64,000 bases of DNA. It comes from an uncultured Elusimicrobiales bacterium. Lineage in GTDB: Bacteria; Elusimicrobiota; Elusimicrobia; Elusimicrobiales; Elusimicrobiaceae. Both the position numbers and the translations under genes were made by a program. Location: contig CAKUMH010000001.1 of the NCBI GenBank assembly GCA_934667625.1, forward strand, positions 153,333 to 217,332, written 5' to 3'. The notes beneath the pieces are model-generated. The model was not told the DNA's origin. It saw nothing but the letters and a program-made list of their open reading frames with translations, and made no database searches. This document shows positions 25,645 through 34,397 of the stretch, one piece after another; within the stretch, counting starts at the first letter, position 1, and each line of letters begins with the position of its first letter.

Positions 25645-26445
25645 ATGAAGAAACAACCCATTGGCGTGTTTGACTCCGGCTTAGGTGGGCTGACCATTTT
25701 AAATGCCCTGCGTCGCACGCTTCCACACGAAGATTTGATTTACTTTGGGGACACGGCCAACGTTCCCTACGGTTCCAAGTCTCGCGCGGCGGTGACCCGT
25801 TTTTCGCTGGCAATTGCCCGTTTTTTGCAGGAGCGGGGCGTCAAACTGATTGTGGTGGCCTGTAATACCGCCTCGGCACTGGCACTGGAAGAACTGCGCA
25901 AACAGTGTGCCGTTCCCGTGCTGGGCGTGATTGAACCCGGTGCAGAAAAGGCGGTCCAAACCACTCGCAACAAATGCATTGCCGTTTTGGGAACGGAAGG
26001 GACGATTAAAAGCGCGGCCTATGCCAAAGCCATTGCCAAACGCAACAAACAAATCCGGGTAGTCCAGCAGGCCTGCCCGCTGTTTGTGCCACTGGTGGAG
26101 GAAAACTGGACCCACAAACCCGCCGCGCGCCTGATTGCGCAGGAGTATTTGGCTCCTGTTAAAAAAAGCGGTGCCGATACGGTTATCCTCGGCTGCACGC
26201 ACTATCCAATTTTAAAGTCTATGCTAGCCCGGCTGTTGGGCCGCTCCGTGCGCCTGGTGGATTCAGCCGACACCTTGGCCGCCGCCGTGCAAACTTTTTT
26301 GCAAGAACATAAACAAGCCGAAATCTCCGGCAAAGGGAAGGTGCACCTTTTTGCCAGCGACGATACCACCCGTTTTAAAAAAATGGCCTCTATGCTGATG
26401 GACGAAAAGGTGAGCGCCGTACAACTTAAAAAATTAAACGTATGA
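25645..26445 (+). CDS. murI: Glutamate racemase
   Basis: 266 residues. Makes D-glutamate for peptidoglycan by cofactor-independent racemisation. The N-terminal GVFDSGLGGLTIL supplies the conserved Asp. The two catalytic cysteines are in VACNTASA and in LGCTHYP. The promoter is unusual: TATAAT at 25632-25637 lies seven bases before the ATG and TTGTCC at 25608-25613 is 18 bp further up, so the mRNA should begin at or near the start codon. It overlaps pgeF by 4 bp (ATGA), an operon of two cell-wall genes. Confidence 0.95.
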   Translation: MKKQPIGVFDSGLGGLTILNALRRTLPHEDLIYFGDTANVPYGSKSRAAVTRFSLAIARFLQERGVKLIVVACNTASALALEELRKQCAVPVLGVIEPGAEKAVQTTRNKCIAVLGTEGTIKSAAYAKAIAKRNKQIRVVQQACPLFVPLVEENWTHKPAARLIAQEYLAPVKKSGADTVILGCTHYPILKSMLARLLGRSVRLVDSADTLAAAVQTFLQEHKQAEISGKGKVHLFASDDTTRFKKMASMLMDEKVSAVQLKKLNV

Positions 26446-27134
26446 AGATTTACGCCGACAACCGCATGCTTGCCCTCGGACTGATTGGCGGGACCTGCTC
26501 CCGCCATACGGGCTACTTGCGCACGGCAAACGAACAAGCCCCGCTATACGCACGGTTGGGCGTACCGACCGAGAAAATACTGCACCTGCACCAAACCCAC
26601 AGCGACAAACTGCTTACCATTTCTACCGATACGGACGCACAAACAACGGTTCAACACCCCGAACAAGAAGCGGACGGGTGGGTGTTTGCCACCCAAGGCT
26701 GGGGCGGTGCCATTTTGACAGCGGACTGCGTGCCTCTTTTTTTGTGGGATGAGCAGGCAAAGGTTTTTGCCTTGGCCCACTGCGGTTGGAAGGGAGTGGT
26801 AAAAGAATTACCGCTTAAAACAGCGCAAGCCATGTGGCAAATGGGAGCAAAGGGGAAAATTTCCGGCTGGCTGGGGCCACATATCCAAAGCTGCTGTTTT
26901 GAGGTGCAACAGGACGTGGCCGACCAATTTCATCCAACCAGCGTTTTGCACAAAAACAGCAAATTGTTTGTGGATTTAAATACCGAAATAAAACATCAGC
27001 TGCAAACGGCCGGGCTCAACCCGGACGACATCCGCACCCCGTATTATTGTACCTGCGGGGACAAGGAAAATTTCTTTTCCTGGCGGCGCGACCACATTCG
27101 CCAAAATCTGCTTTCGTTTATCTACAAGCCTTAG
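26442..27134 (+). CDS. pgeF: Peptidoglycan editing factor PgeF (multicopper polyphenol oxidase/YfiH family)
   Basis: 230 residues. Family members (YfiH/YlmD) carry a zinc or copper site of two His and one Cys, and remove wrongly incorporated amino acids from UDP-MurNAc precursors. The ligands appear in LHQTHSD, LTADCVPLF and LAHCGWKG. The C-terminal YYCTCGDKENFFSWRRD is typical. It starts inside the murI stop (4-bp overlap), and its cell-wall neighbour supports the editing role. Its end overlaps the convergent antiporter by 4 bp. Confidence 0.92.
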   Translation: MKIYADNRMLALGLIGGTCSRHTGYLRTANEQAPLYARLGVPTEKILHLHQTHSDKLLTISTDTDAQTTVQHPEQEADGWVFATQGWGGAILTADCVPLFLWDEQAKVFALAHCGWKGVVKELPLKTAQAMWQMGAKGKISGWLGPHIQSCCFEVQQDVADQFHPTSVLHKNSKLFVDLNTEIKHQLQTAGLNPDDIRTPYYCTCGDKENFFSWRRDHIRQNLLSFIYKP

Positions 27135-28420
27135 CGGTCTTTGCCAGAAACTTCTGCGGCGGGAGCTTGCTCCGCTACCTCAACAGACGCGTTTGCATGC
27201 CGCCTAAACAGGGCCTTTCCTACCCAAACCAATCCGCCCTTTTCAATCCGAAAGGACATCAGGTTAGACAGCAACACGCTAAAGAAAATGACAGCGTAAA
27301 TAATATCCTGCACGACCTGACCTTCCGCAGGCAATTGTGAAGCCACCATGGCCGCCAGCACCGCGCTGACCAGCCCATTGGGGCACATAGACAAAATGAC
27401 CGAGCAGTCAAACCGGGAGACTTTTTTGGAAATGCAATAATTAACCACCGGAGCCCGAAAGAGCAGTTTGGCCAGCGCCAGCAACAAGCCAATGGCCAAA
27501 AGATCCACTCGCCCCACACGCATGCAAATGCCCATATAAACAAAGAACAGGGTTTTAAAAATAAATTCCACTTCCTCAAAAAAGGTTTTTTCACCCTGAT
27601 TGAGGGAAAGCAAATGGTTCACGTCCCAGCGTTTTGGAAGCCACAGCCGTTTGATAAGCCGCATATTCCCCGCTACAACCCCAAAGGCCAGGGTGGCAAT
27701 GGCGCCGTCCCCGCCGATAAGTCCGCTTACACTGTACACCAGCAGGACAAAGGCAAAGGTGAGGGAAATGGCATTTTCCAACCGGCGGACGCGGTTCAAA
27801 ATTCCCATCCAAAACATGCCCGCGGCTACCGCAAAGCCTACCCCCACCGCGAAGGATTTGAACACGTCCCACGCTAAATTTTCAGCAGTTAAATTTTCCC
27901 CGTGTGCCGCCGCGGCGAGCAGCGCCAGAGCTAGCACAATGGAGTACACCCCCGTCAGGTTGGCCTCCAAAAATAAAATCGTTTTGGCCGTTTTGGACAC
28001 CTGCAGTTTGGCAATCATCGGCACAATGACAGCGGTGGAATTATCTGCCACAATCACCCCGATAATTAACGAATAAACCGGCGGAATCGGCAGCAGGATA
28101 GCCACCAAAAAAGAGATTAAGGCCGCCAAGAGAGTAAAACAAACCGTCGTAAGCAAGAGCCCCTGACCAACCGTACCGCGCAGGGAGAGAATACGGAAAT
28201 CCACCCCGCTTTTAAACAGTACTACAATCAGGGCTAACGTCGTAAAAATCTGCCCGGCCTGCCCAAAGGACTGCGGGTCCACCAAGTGCAACACGGGGCC
28301 CAGCAGCATGCCCAAAATCATCAGTGGAAGCACGTCGGGCAAGCGCGTTTTTTCAAACAAGGCGGAAAAAATGTGTCCGAGAAAAAGTAAAACACCGATT
28401 AATAAAATAGTATAAGTCAT
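27131..28420 (-). CDS. Cation:proton antiporter (CPA superfamily)
   Basis: 429 residues with about 12 membrane helices arranged as in CPA Na+(K+)/H+ exchangers. The expected acidic/polar ion-binding helix may be the segment GVIVADNSTAVIVPMIAKL (helix 5 position). A soluble C-terminal tail of about 30 residues lacks the TrkA domains of KefB types. The start at ATG 28418-28420 lies exactly 6 bp after TATAAT (minus strand, 28427-28432) with no ribosome site. It would set cytoplasmic pH or Na+ and complements the H+-pyrophosphatase. The exact ion is uncertain. Confidence 0.85.
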   Translation of the reverse strand: MTYTILLIGVLLFLGHIFSALFEKTRLPDVLPLMILGMLLGPVLHLVDPQSFGQAGQIFTTLALIVVLFKSGVDFRILSLRGTVGQGLLLTTVCFTLLAALISFLVAILLPIPPVYSLIIGVIVADNSTAVIVPMIAKLQVSKTAKTILFLEANLTGVYSIVLALALLAAAAHGENLTAENLAWDVFKSFAVGVGFAVAAGMFWMGILNRVRRLENAISLTFAFVLLVYSVSGLIGGDGAIATLAFGVVAGNMRLIKRLWLPKRWDVNHLLSLNQGEKTFFEEVEFIFKTLFFVYMGICMRVGRVDLLAIGLLLALAKLLFRAPVVNYCISKKVSRFDCSVILSMCPNGLVSAVLAAMVASQLPAEGQVVQDIIYAVIFFSVLLSNLMSFRIEKGGLVWVGKALFRRHANASVEVAEQAPAAEVSGKDR

Positions 28421-28481
28421 AGTGTTATTATACGAAAAAGGAACTCTTGCGCGGGGCCCTAGAATTTAATTAAATATCCGT

Positions 28482-29411
28482 ATGGAACAAAATGCAAAAA
28501 TTTTACTGGCGGATGACTCCCACGCCATTCGCTTTTTAGTGTCGGAAATTTTAACCAACGCCGGATTTACCGTGATTGAGGCCGAGGACGGACAGGACGC
28601 CTTGGATAAAACTTATAAGGAAAACCCGGACTTGTTAATTTTGGATTACGAAATGCCCAAGAAAACGGGCTTTGAGGTGGTGCGCGAAGTGCGCAGCCGC
28701 GCGGGGTACCTGCATACGCCGATTATCATTTTTACAGCCGTTTCGGACAAGTCCACCAAACTGGAAGGGCTGGGGCTGGATATTGACGACTATTTAACCA
28801 AGCCGGCTGATGAGGACGAAATTGTCGCACGCGTAAAACTATTGTTAAAACGCAACAAGCAAAAAATGGACTGCAACCCGCTCACCCGCCTGCCGGGCAA
28901 CCCGTCCATTCAGGCCCGTGTGGAGCAGGAAATCGCTTCCGGACGCCCGTTTGCCGTGCTGTATTGCGATTTAAATAACTTTAAATCGTTCAATGACAAA
29001 TACGGCTTTGAGGCCGGAGACCGTGTGCTGAAAACGGCTTCGCAGATTATTGTATCCGCCGCCAACCAAGACCCTACTTCTTTTGTGGGACATATCGGCG
29101 GGGATGATTTTATTGTGGTTTCGTCTTTTGACAAGACGGAAGATATCGCCCGGGAAATCGCCCGGAAAATAGACGCGGTGGCGCCCTCTTTTTACAACGA
29201 AGAGGACCGCAAAAACGGGTATATGGTGTCCACCAACCGCAAGGGAGAACTGGAAAAGTTCCACTTTCTTTCCATTGGCATCGGGGTGGTGCACAATACA
29301 AAAAAACCGCTGACGTCCTTTGCCATGGTCAGCAACATTGGCAGCGAACTCAAATGCTTGGCCAAAAAGCACGAGGGCGGCAGTTACTACGTGCTGGACC
29401 GCCGCGCGTAA
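28482..29411 (+). CDS. Response regulator with receiver and GGDEF-like output domains
   Basis: 309 residues. The N-terminal receiver has Asp11/Asp12, the phospho-acceptor Asp55 (LLILDYEMPKK), Thr85 and Lys107 (DDYLTKPAD). After a linker, the diguanylate-cyclase-like domain begins at NPLTRLPGNPSI and carries GGDDF at 206-210, where the consensus is GGDEF or GGEEF. The N-terminal part of the active site (DLNNFKSFNDKYGFEAGD) is normal. No RxxD inhibitory site is seen before the motif. The changed fourth position could lower activity, so c-di-GMP synthesis is possible but not assured. No cognate histidine kinase is adjacent. Confidence 0.9.
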   Translation: MEQNAKILLADDSHAIRFLVSEILTNAGFTVIEAEDGQDALDKTYKENPDLLILDYEMPKKTGFEVVREVRSRAGYLHTPIIIFTAVSDKSTKLEGLGLDIDDYLTKPADEDEIVARVKLLLKRNKQKMDCNPLTRLPGNPSIQARVEQEIASGRPFAVLYCDLNNFKSFNDKYGFEAGDRVLKTASQIIVSAANQDPTSFVGHIGGDDFIVVSSFDKTEDIAREIARKIDAVAPSFYNEEDRKNGYMVSTNRKGELEKFHFLSIGIGVVHNTKKPLTSFAMVSNIGSELKCLAKKHEGGSYYVLDRRA

Positions 29412-29430
29412 GTTACTTTTACATAACAAC

Positions 29431-29460
29431 GCCCCGCCGATTTGCACCGGCGGGGCATTT
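29431..29460 (+). terminator. Terminator of the receiver-GGDEF gene
   Basis: The stem GCCCCGCCG / CGGCGGGGC (29431-29439, 29448-29456) is followed by a T-rich tract. Confidence 0.85.
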
Positions 29461-29480
29461 TGTTTTTTACAATAGAAAAA

Positions 29481-29843
29481 TCACAAGACGTGATGCAATT
29501 TAAAACCGCCCCATACCGCCGCCAAACAAACAGCCACGTTTAGCAATACATTTAGCCCGGCCAGCCAAAATTCCCGGTTGTGATAGAGCGATAAAGTATC
29601 CAAGGAAAACGAGGAAAAAGTGGTAAATCCGCCCAGCACGCCCACCACCAAGAAAAGACGCCCCGGGTGGGTGGAGGATTCAAAATACGGCGCTAAAAAA
29701 CCGATTGCCAAACTGCCCAGCACATTCACCGCCAGAGTGGCCCAATGGCCACGCCACGCCAACGCAGTTGTGGCAGCTGTGACACCATAGCGCAGGGCCG
29801 CGCCCACAAAACCGCCGAGGCCCACATATACGAAATTGAGCAT
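29481..29843 (-). CDS. crcB: Fluoride efflux channel CrcB/Fluc
   Basis: 120 residues with four membrane helices. The family hallmarks are GGFVGAALRYG near the N-terminus, NVLGSLAIGF, and GVLGGFTTFSSFS, whose Phe and Thr/Ser line the fluoride pore of the dimer. The start follows AGGTG by 6 nt. It lies directly after tRNA-Glu and its terminator on the same strand, so it would depend on read-through unless a hidden promoter exists. No fluoride riboswitch is visible in the 12 bp between terminator and start. Confidence 0.93.
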   Translation of the reverse strand: MLNFVYVGLGGFVGAALRYGVTAATTALAWRGHWATLAVNVLGSLAIGFLAPYFESSTHPGRLFLVVGVLGGFTTFSSFSLDTLSLYHNREFWLAGLNVLLNVAVCLAAVWGGFKLHHVL

Positions 29844-29854
29844 ATTGCACCTAT

Positions 29855-29877
29855 AAAAAACCCCGCTTGGAGCGGGG
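29855..29877 (-). terminator. Terminator of tRNA-Glu, directly upstream of crcB
   Basis: CCCCGCT (29861-29867) pairs with AGCGGGG (29871-29877) and is followed on the minus strand by six T. It ends only 11 bp before the crcB ATG. Confidence 0.85.
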
Positions 29878-29892
29878 AAAAGATAAAAGACA

Positions 29893-29966
29893 CGTCCCGT
29901 ACGAGATTCGAACTCGTGATCTCCGCCTTGAGAGGGCGGCGTCCTGGACCGCTAGACGAACGGGAC
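29893..29966 (-). tRNA. tRNA-Glu (CTC)
   Basis: The 74-nt cloverleaf on the minus strand has acceptor GTCCCGT / ACGGGAC, an anticodon stem CCGCC / GGCGG with loop CTCTCAA (anticodon CTC), and the T loop TTCGAAT. A plausible promoter (TTTACG, 18 bp, TAAAAT) lies upstream on the minus strand. Confidence 0.96.
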
Positions 29967-30077
29967 TTATACAGTTATTTTATCATATTTTCTGCTCTTC
30001 CGTAAAAATCCGTAAACTGCGGTTGAGACCGATTTTTTATATAATAAAGATAAATTACTCTATTATAGGGGGAACGT

Positions 30078-31142
30078 ATGGAATTATCTGCCGTACAGAC
30101 GACGCTCTTGTCGCTCTTGATTGCCGTGGTTTTATTCTTGCCACTTACTGTACACAAAGTGGAAGAGAATTTGGAAGCTTTCCTCTTTCTTTGCGGGATG
30201 GTTGCCGTTACCGTATCCAAGGTATGGAGCGGGCACTTGGTGCTCACCGCGTTGGAAGACCCAATTAAAATTACCGCTGCCGTATTGGTGGCGGGGCTAC
30301 TCTTTCGCAAATTTAATACGCATTTGCAAAAGCTTACGCATAAGGCCGTGCAAACAATCGGTTTGCGCTGGACCCTCTTTTTAATTGTATTTCTCTTGGG
30401 GATAACCTCCAGCCTGATTACCGCCATCATCGCCGCGCTGATTTTGGCAGAGGTGACGGTGATGCTCCCGCTGGAACGCAAGGGCAGAACGCGCCTGGTG
30501 GTATTTTCGTGCTATGCAATCGGCATGGGGGCCGTGCTGACCTCTATCGGCGAGCCCTTGGGGACGGTGGTCCTCTCCAAACTAAAAGGCGCGCCGCACT
30601 ACGCTACTTTTTGGTTCCTCTTGGACCATTTGGGCTGGTATGTGTTGGGCGGCGTACTCTTTATGGCGGGGCTGGCCAGCTCTATCCGCGCCAATACGAT
30701 CCAAAAAGCACCCGGCCCTAAGGCCTCCGAAAACGCCGGAAAGAACGAGCATTCCATTAAAAGCATTGTGGTGCGTGCCGCCAAGGTATATTTGTTCGTA
30801 ATGGCGCTGGTCTTTTTGGGAGACGGCTTAAAACCGCTGGCCATGCAGACCATTTCGCACCTGTCGGCCGACTGGCTCTACTGGATCAACTCCCTTTCCG
30901 CCGTGCTGGATAACGCCACCTTGGCCGCCATTGAGGTAACGCCGGACATCAGCACCCGCACTTTGACCTTTCTGCTGACCAGCTTGATTATATCGGGCGG
31001 TATGCTGATCCCAGGCAACATTCCCAACATTATTTGCGCCTCCAAATTGGGAATTAAAAGCAAGGAATGGGCGGTAAACGCCGTGGGAATTGGGGCAGCA
31101 CTGATGATTGCATACTTCATCATCCTGCATATTGCCATGTAA
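30078..31142 (+). CDS. DUF1646-family membrane transporter, copy 1
   Basis: 354 residues with about ten membrane helices. The protein aligns along its whole length with the product of 41783-42841 (for example GITSSLITAIIAALILAEV here, GMTSSLVSVTVSALVLAEV there; both have LDNATLAAIE or IDNATLAAIE, and PGNIPNI or QGNLPNI). The pattern of repeated polar motifs in the membrane fits the DUF1646 family, relatives of the ion-transporter superfamily that includes NhaD-type antiporters. The substrate is unknown; Na+/H+ exchange or anion transport are both possible. It has a strong ribosome site (AGGGGG) and ends in a good terminator. Confidence 0.8.
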   Translation: MELSAVQTTLLSLLIAVVLFLPLTVHKVEENLEAFLFLCGMVAVTVSKVWSGHLVLTALEDPIKITAAVLVAGLLFRKFNTHLQKLTHKAVQTIGLRWTLFLIVFLLGITSSLITAIIAALILAEVTVMLPLERKGRTRLVVFSCYAIGMGAVLTSIGEPLGTVVLSKLKGAPHYATFWFLLDHLGWYVLGGVLFMAGLASSIRANTIQKAPGPKASENAGKNEHSIKSIVVRAAKVYLFVMALVFLGDGLKPLAMQTISHLSADWLYWINSLSAVLDNATLAAIEVTPDISTRTLTFLLTSLIISGGMLIPGNIPNIICASKLGIKSKEWAVNAVGIGAALMIAYFIILHIAM

Positions 31143-31159
31143 ACTAACCCAAACTTTTG

Positions 31160-31190
31160 AGCCGCTTTCCAACCGGAAAGCGGCTTTTTT
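31160..31190 (+). terminator. Terminator of the first DUF1646 gene
   Basis: An 11-bp stem AGCCGCTTTCC / GGAAAGCGGCT (31160-31170, 31175-31185) followed by six T. Confidence 0.88.
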
Positions 31191-31244
31191 ATAAGCTAAT
31201 TTTATATAATCTCTATATATATCAAAACGACAAGGGGATTATTT

Positions 31245-33800
31245 ATGAAAATTCATTCGTTCAACGTACAGCCCAATCTGCCGGAAAATATCAAATTTTT
31301 GGAAGAATTAGCCAACGATATGTGGTTCACCTGGAACTGGAACGCCATTCTGCTTTTTGTACAGGTAGACCCCAAGCTTTGGATCGCCGCAAAACGCAAC
31401 CCCAAGTGGTTCTTGGGATGCGTACCGCAAAAACGCTTTGAAGAACTCAGCAAAGACGAAACATTCGTCAACAATTTAAACCAAGTAAAACAAGCCTATT
31501 ACAATTATAAAAATAACGACCATACCTGGTACAAGGAGCACCGCCACGAAAACGCCAACCTGCTGACAGCCTATTTCTCCATGGAATACGGCATTGGCGA
31601 AGGGCTGCCCATTTATTCGGGCGGCTTGGGTATGCTGGCCGGAGACCACATTAAATCCGCCAGCGACCTGGGCATGCCGATTATCGGCGTGGGCCTCTTC
31701 TACAAGCAGGGTTACGTACAGCAGGTGCTCAACCGCGAAGGCTGGCAAAATGAAGAATACCCGGACAACGACTGGGCACACATGCCGGTAGAACGTGTGA
31801 CCAAGGACGGCAAAGATGTGGTTGTGGACATTCCGCTTGGCAGTGAAAACGTAAAGGCCTGCATTTGGCGCGTGCCCGTGGGCCGCACGTCCCTTTATTT
31901 GCTGGACACCAACCTACAGGAAAACACCCCGGCACAGCGCGCCATTACCGAAAAACTTTACGGCGGTGACCGCGAAAACCGCATCCGCCAGGAAGTGGTG
32001 CTTGGTATCGGCGGTGTGAAAGCCTTGGACGCCATGGGCATTACTCCCACGGTGTACCACATTAACGAAGGGCACAGCGCGTTCTTGCTCTTCCAGCGCA
32101 TTATTGACATTATGCACGCAAAAAACCTGAGCTTTGCCCAAGCGCGCGAAATTGTGTGGGCCTCTTCTGTGTTCACCACGCATACGCCGGTCATTGCAGG
32201 CAACGAACATTTTGACCCCGCCCTTGTGCGCAAATACATGGATTTTTATGCCCGCGAAATGGGAATCTCGTGGGAAGACTTTTTGGCCTTGGGTAAAGAG
32301 ACCCCCTCTTCCGCCACGTATTGCATGACGGTGGTAGCCTTGCGCCTGGCGGCCTTCTGCAACGGGGTTGCCAAACTGCACGGCAAAGTGAGCCGCGAAA
32401 TGTGGCACAACCTGTGGCCGGAACTGCCTGTAAGCGAAGTACCGATCACCAGCATTACCAACGGTATTCACAGCGCCTCCTGGATTTCGCACGAATTAAA
32501 CGAATTATACCGCAAGTACCTCTTTAACAACGACCAACTGGGCGAGGTGGACCCCTCCGATGTAAACGCCTGGGAAAAATTGGCCGACATTCCGGACCAG
32601 GAACTGTGGGACGTGCACACCACGCGCAAAAACAAACTGGTGGATATGGTCCGCACGCGCTTGAAACGCCAGCTGACGCGCCAGGGATTTGACGTCATGA
32701 CCGTCAAAAAGGCGGCCAAGGTGCTCCGCCCCGACACCCTGACCATTGGCTTTGCTCGCCGTTTTGCCACCTACAAACGCGCAACATTATTGTTTAAAGA
32801 TTTAAACCGCTTGGATAAAATCGTCAACAACCCGCAGCGCCCCGTGCAGTTTGTGTTTGCAGGCAAGGCGCACCCGGCGGATACGGCCGGTAAAGAATTT
32901 ATTAAATTAATCGTAGGCCTTACGCAAAACGATCCGCGCTTTAAGGGAAAAATCGTATTTGTGGAGGATTACAACATGAACGTCGCCCGCTATATGGTGC
33001 AGGGTGTGGACGTGTGGCTCAACAACCCGATCCGCCCCATGGAAGCCAGTGGCACCAGTGGCATGAAGGCGGCCTTAAATGGGGCGTTGGCGCTCTCTAT
33101 CTTGGACGGCTGGTGGGACGAAGTCGGCCCGTGTGATTTCGGCTGGTCTATCGGCGGGCCGGAAACGTATAAGTCCGATGAGGAACGCGACGCGGTGGAG
33201 GCAGAATCGCTCTACAGCCTGATTGAGCAGGAAATCGCCCCGACCTACTACGCCAAAGAAAACGGAGCGGCATATTCCCTTCCCTGGCTGTCGCTCATGA
33301 AGCAGTCTATCGGGCACATTGCGCCCTTCTTTAATACGAACCGCATGGTAAAGGAATACTACGAAAAATTCTATATCCCGGCCAACAATTACGGATTAGT
33401 ATTAAACGAACCCGGCAAGGCCGAATCCGTGGCCGCCTGGCGCAAAAAAATTGCCGATAACTGGTACCGCGTCAGCGTGACGGATATTACCCCCGCGCCG
33501 ACCACCGCCATTTTGATGGGCGACAAGGTGAACTTTAAAGCCCGTGTGGTGTTGGGCGGATTGGATCCGGCGGACATTCAAGTGGAACTGTACTTGGGGC
33601 AGCGCGGCACCTTGGGCGATATCGTCAAGGAAGAGGCCATTGATATGGCCTGCACTGGAAAGGACGGGGATGCGTATCTGTATGAGGTGGAAATGTCTCC
33701 GCTTAACAGCGGCCGCCAGGATTATGCACTGCGCGTGTTGCCCAGCAACACGAGCGTCCCCACCGTGCTGACACCGCTGTTTATCCGCTGGGAAGAATAA
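31245..33800 (+). CDS. glgP: Alpha-glucan (glycogen) phosphorylase, DUF3417-containing type
   Basis: 851 residues. Releases glucose 1-phosphate from glycogen or maltodextrin with pyridoxal phosphate. The N-terminal 120 residues (LEELANDMWFTWNWNAILLF) are the DUF3417 domain of the alpha-glucan phosphorylase branch. The catalytic core includes FSMEYGIGEGLPIYSGGLG, HINEGHSAFL, and the PLP-lysine segment EASGTSGMKAALNGAL. The C-terminal 120 residues form an extra beta-rich domain common to this branch. An AGGGG ribosome site precedes ATG 31245. The product feeds the phosphoglucomutase at 1508, so the organism probably stores or uses glucan. Confidence 0.95.
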   Translation: MKIHSFNVQPNLPENIKFLEELANDMWFTWNWNAILLFVQVDPKLWIAAKRNPKWFLGCVPQKRFEELSKDETFVNNLNQVKQAYYNYKNNDHTWYKEHRHENANLLTAYFSMEYGIGEGLPIYSGGLGMLAGDHIKSASDLGMPIIGVGLFYKQGYVQQVLNREGWQNEEYPDNDWAHMPVERVTKDGKDVVVDIPLGSENVKACIWRVPVGRTSLYLLDTNLQENTPAQRAITEKLYGGDRENRIRQEVVLGIGGVKALDAMGITPTVYHINEGHSAFLLFQRIIDIMHAKNLSFAQAREIVWASSVFTTHTPVIAGNEHFDPALVRKYMDFYAREMGISWEDFLALGKETPSSATYCMTVVALRLAAFCNGVAKLHGKVSREMWHNLWPELPVSEVPITSITNGIHSASWISHELNELYRKYLFNNDQLGEVDPSDVNAWEKLADIPDQELWDVHTTRKNKLVDMVRTRLKRQLTRQGFDVMTVKKAAKVLRPDTLTIGFARRFATYKRATLLFKDLNRLDKIVNNPQRPVQFVFAGKAHPADTAGKEFIKLIVGLTQNDPRFKGKIVFVEDYNMNVARYMVQGVDVWLNNPIRPMEASGTSGMKAALNGALALSILDGWWDEVGPCDFGWSIGGPETYKSDEERDAVEAESLYSLIEQEIAPTYYAKENGAAYSLPWLSLMKQSIGHIAPFFNTNRMVKEYYEKFYIPANNYGLVLNEPGKAESVAAWRKKIADNWYRVSVTDITPAPTTAILMGDKVNFKARVVLGGLDPADIQVELYLGQRGTLGDIVKEEAIDMACTGKDGDAYLYEVEMSPLNSGRQDYALRVLPSNTSVPTVLTPLFIRWEE

Positions 33801-33813
33801 ACACATTCTTGCA

Positions 33814-33844
33814 AACGGCCGGGATAATACCGGCCGTTTTTTTA
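33814..33844 (+). terminator. Terminator of glgP
   Basis: The stem AAACGGCCGG / CCGGCCGTTT (33814-33823, 33831-33840) continues into a T run. Confidence 0.88.
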
Positions 33845-33877
33845 CGCCGTTTTAACTGAGATAATGAGTAAAAAACT

Positions 33878-34336
33878 ATGTTAAACATTGTACTTGTCAA
33901 CCCGGAGATTCCCTTTAACACCGGAAATATCGGCCGCTCGTGCGTGGCCACGGGCACCCGCCTGCACTTGGTGGGCAAGCTGGGTTTTAAAATTGCTTCT
34001 AAAGAAATCCGCCGCTCGGGGCTTGATTATTGGCCCAACCTGGACTACCGCCGATACGAAACATGGGAAGCTTTTTTAGAGGCGGAAAAACCAACCGGAG
34101 ATAAAATGTTTTTCCTTTCCACCAAAGGAAAACAAGCGTATTGGGATGCGGCCTTTCCCCCGGACGGGTTTTTAATTTTTGGGGCGGAGTCCTGCGGGCT
34201 GCCCAAGGATTTTTACGAACGCTACAAAAGCCGCCTGTTTACCATTCCCATGACTGGGCCCGTGCGTTCGCTGAACTTATCCTCCTCTGCGGCCATTGTG
34301 CTCTTTGAAGCCCTGCGCCAAAACCGCGGAAAATAA
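33878..34336 (+). CDS. trmL: tRNA (cytidine/uridine-34-2'-O)-methyltransferase TrmL
   Basis: 152 residues, the minimal SPOUT methyltransferase that methylates the wobble ribose of tRNA-Leu. Trefoil-knot motifs are visible: VLVNPEIPFNTGNIGRSCVA at the N-terminus, IFGAESCGLP in the middle, and the C-terminal IPMTGPVRSLNLSSSAAIVL that forms the SAM-binding knot. No ribosome site is seen; GATAAT lies 12 bp before the ATG. Confidence 0.93.
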   Translation: MLNIVLVNPEIPFNTGNIGRSCVATGTRLHLVGKLGFKIASKEIRRSGLDYWPNLDYRRYETWEAFLEAEKPTGDKMFFLSTKGKQAYWDAAFPPDGFLIFGAESCGLPKDFYERYKSRLFTIPMTGPVRSLNLSSSAAIVLFEALRQNRGK

Positions 34337-34350
34337 CCCTTATAAACAAC

Positions 34351-34379
34351 AAAAAACCGCTCAAAAGAGCGGTTTTTTT
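34351..34379. terminator. Bidirectional terminator after trmL
   Basis: AAAAAACCGCTC and GAGCGGTTTTTTT (34351-34362, 34367-34379) with an AAAA loop. It also serves the pilin gene converging from the right. Confidence 0.88.
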
Positions 34380-34397
34380 ACGCAAAACGACCTTTTT

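Noticed and set aside
29844..29892. Fluoride riboswitch before crcB
   Set aside because: The hairpin present is the simple terminator of tRNA-Glu; the conserved riboswitch core is not there.
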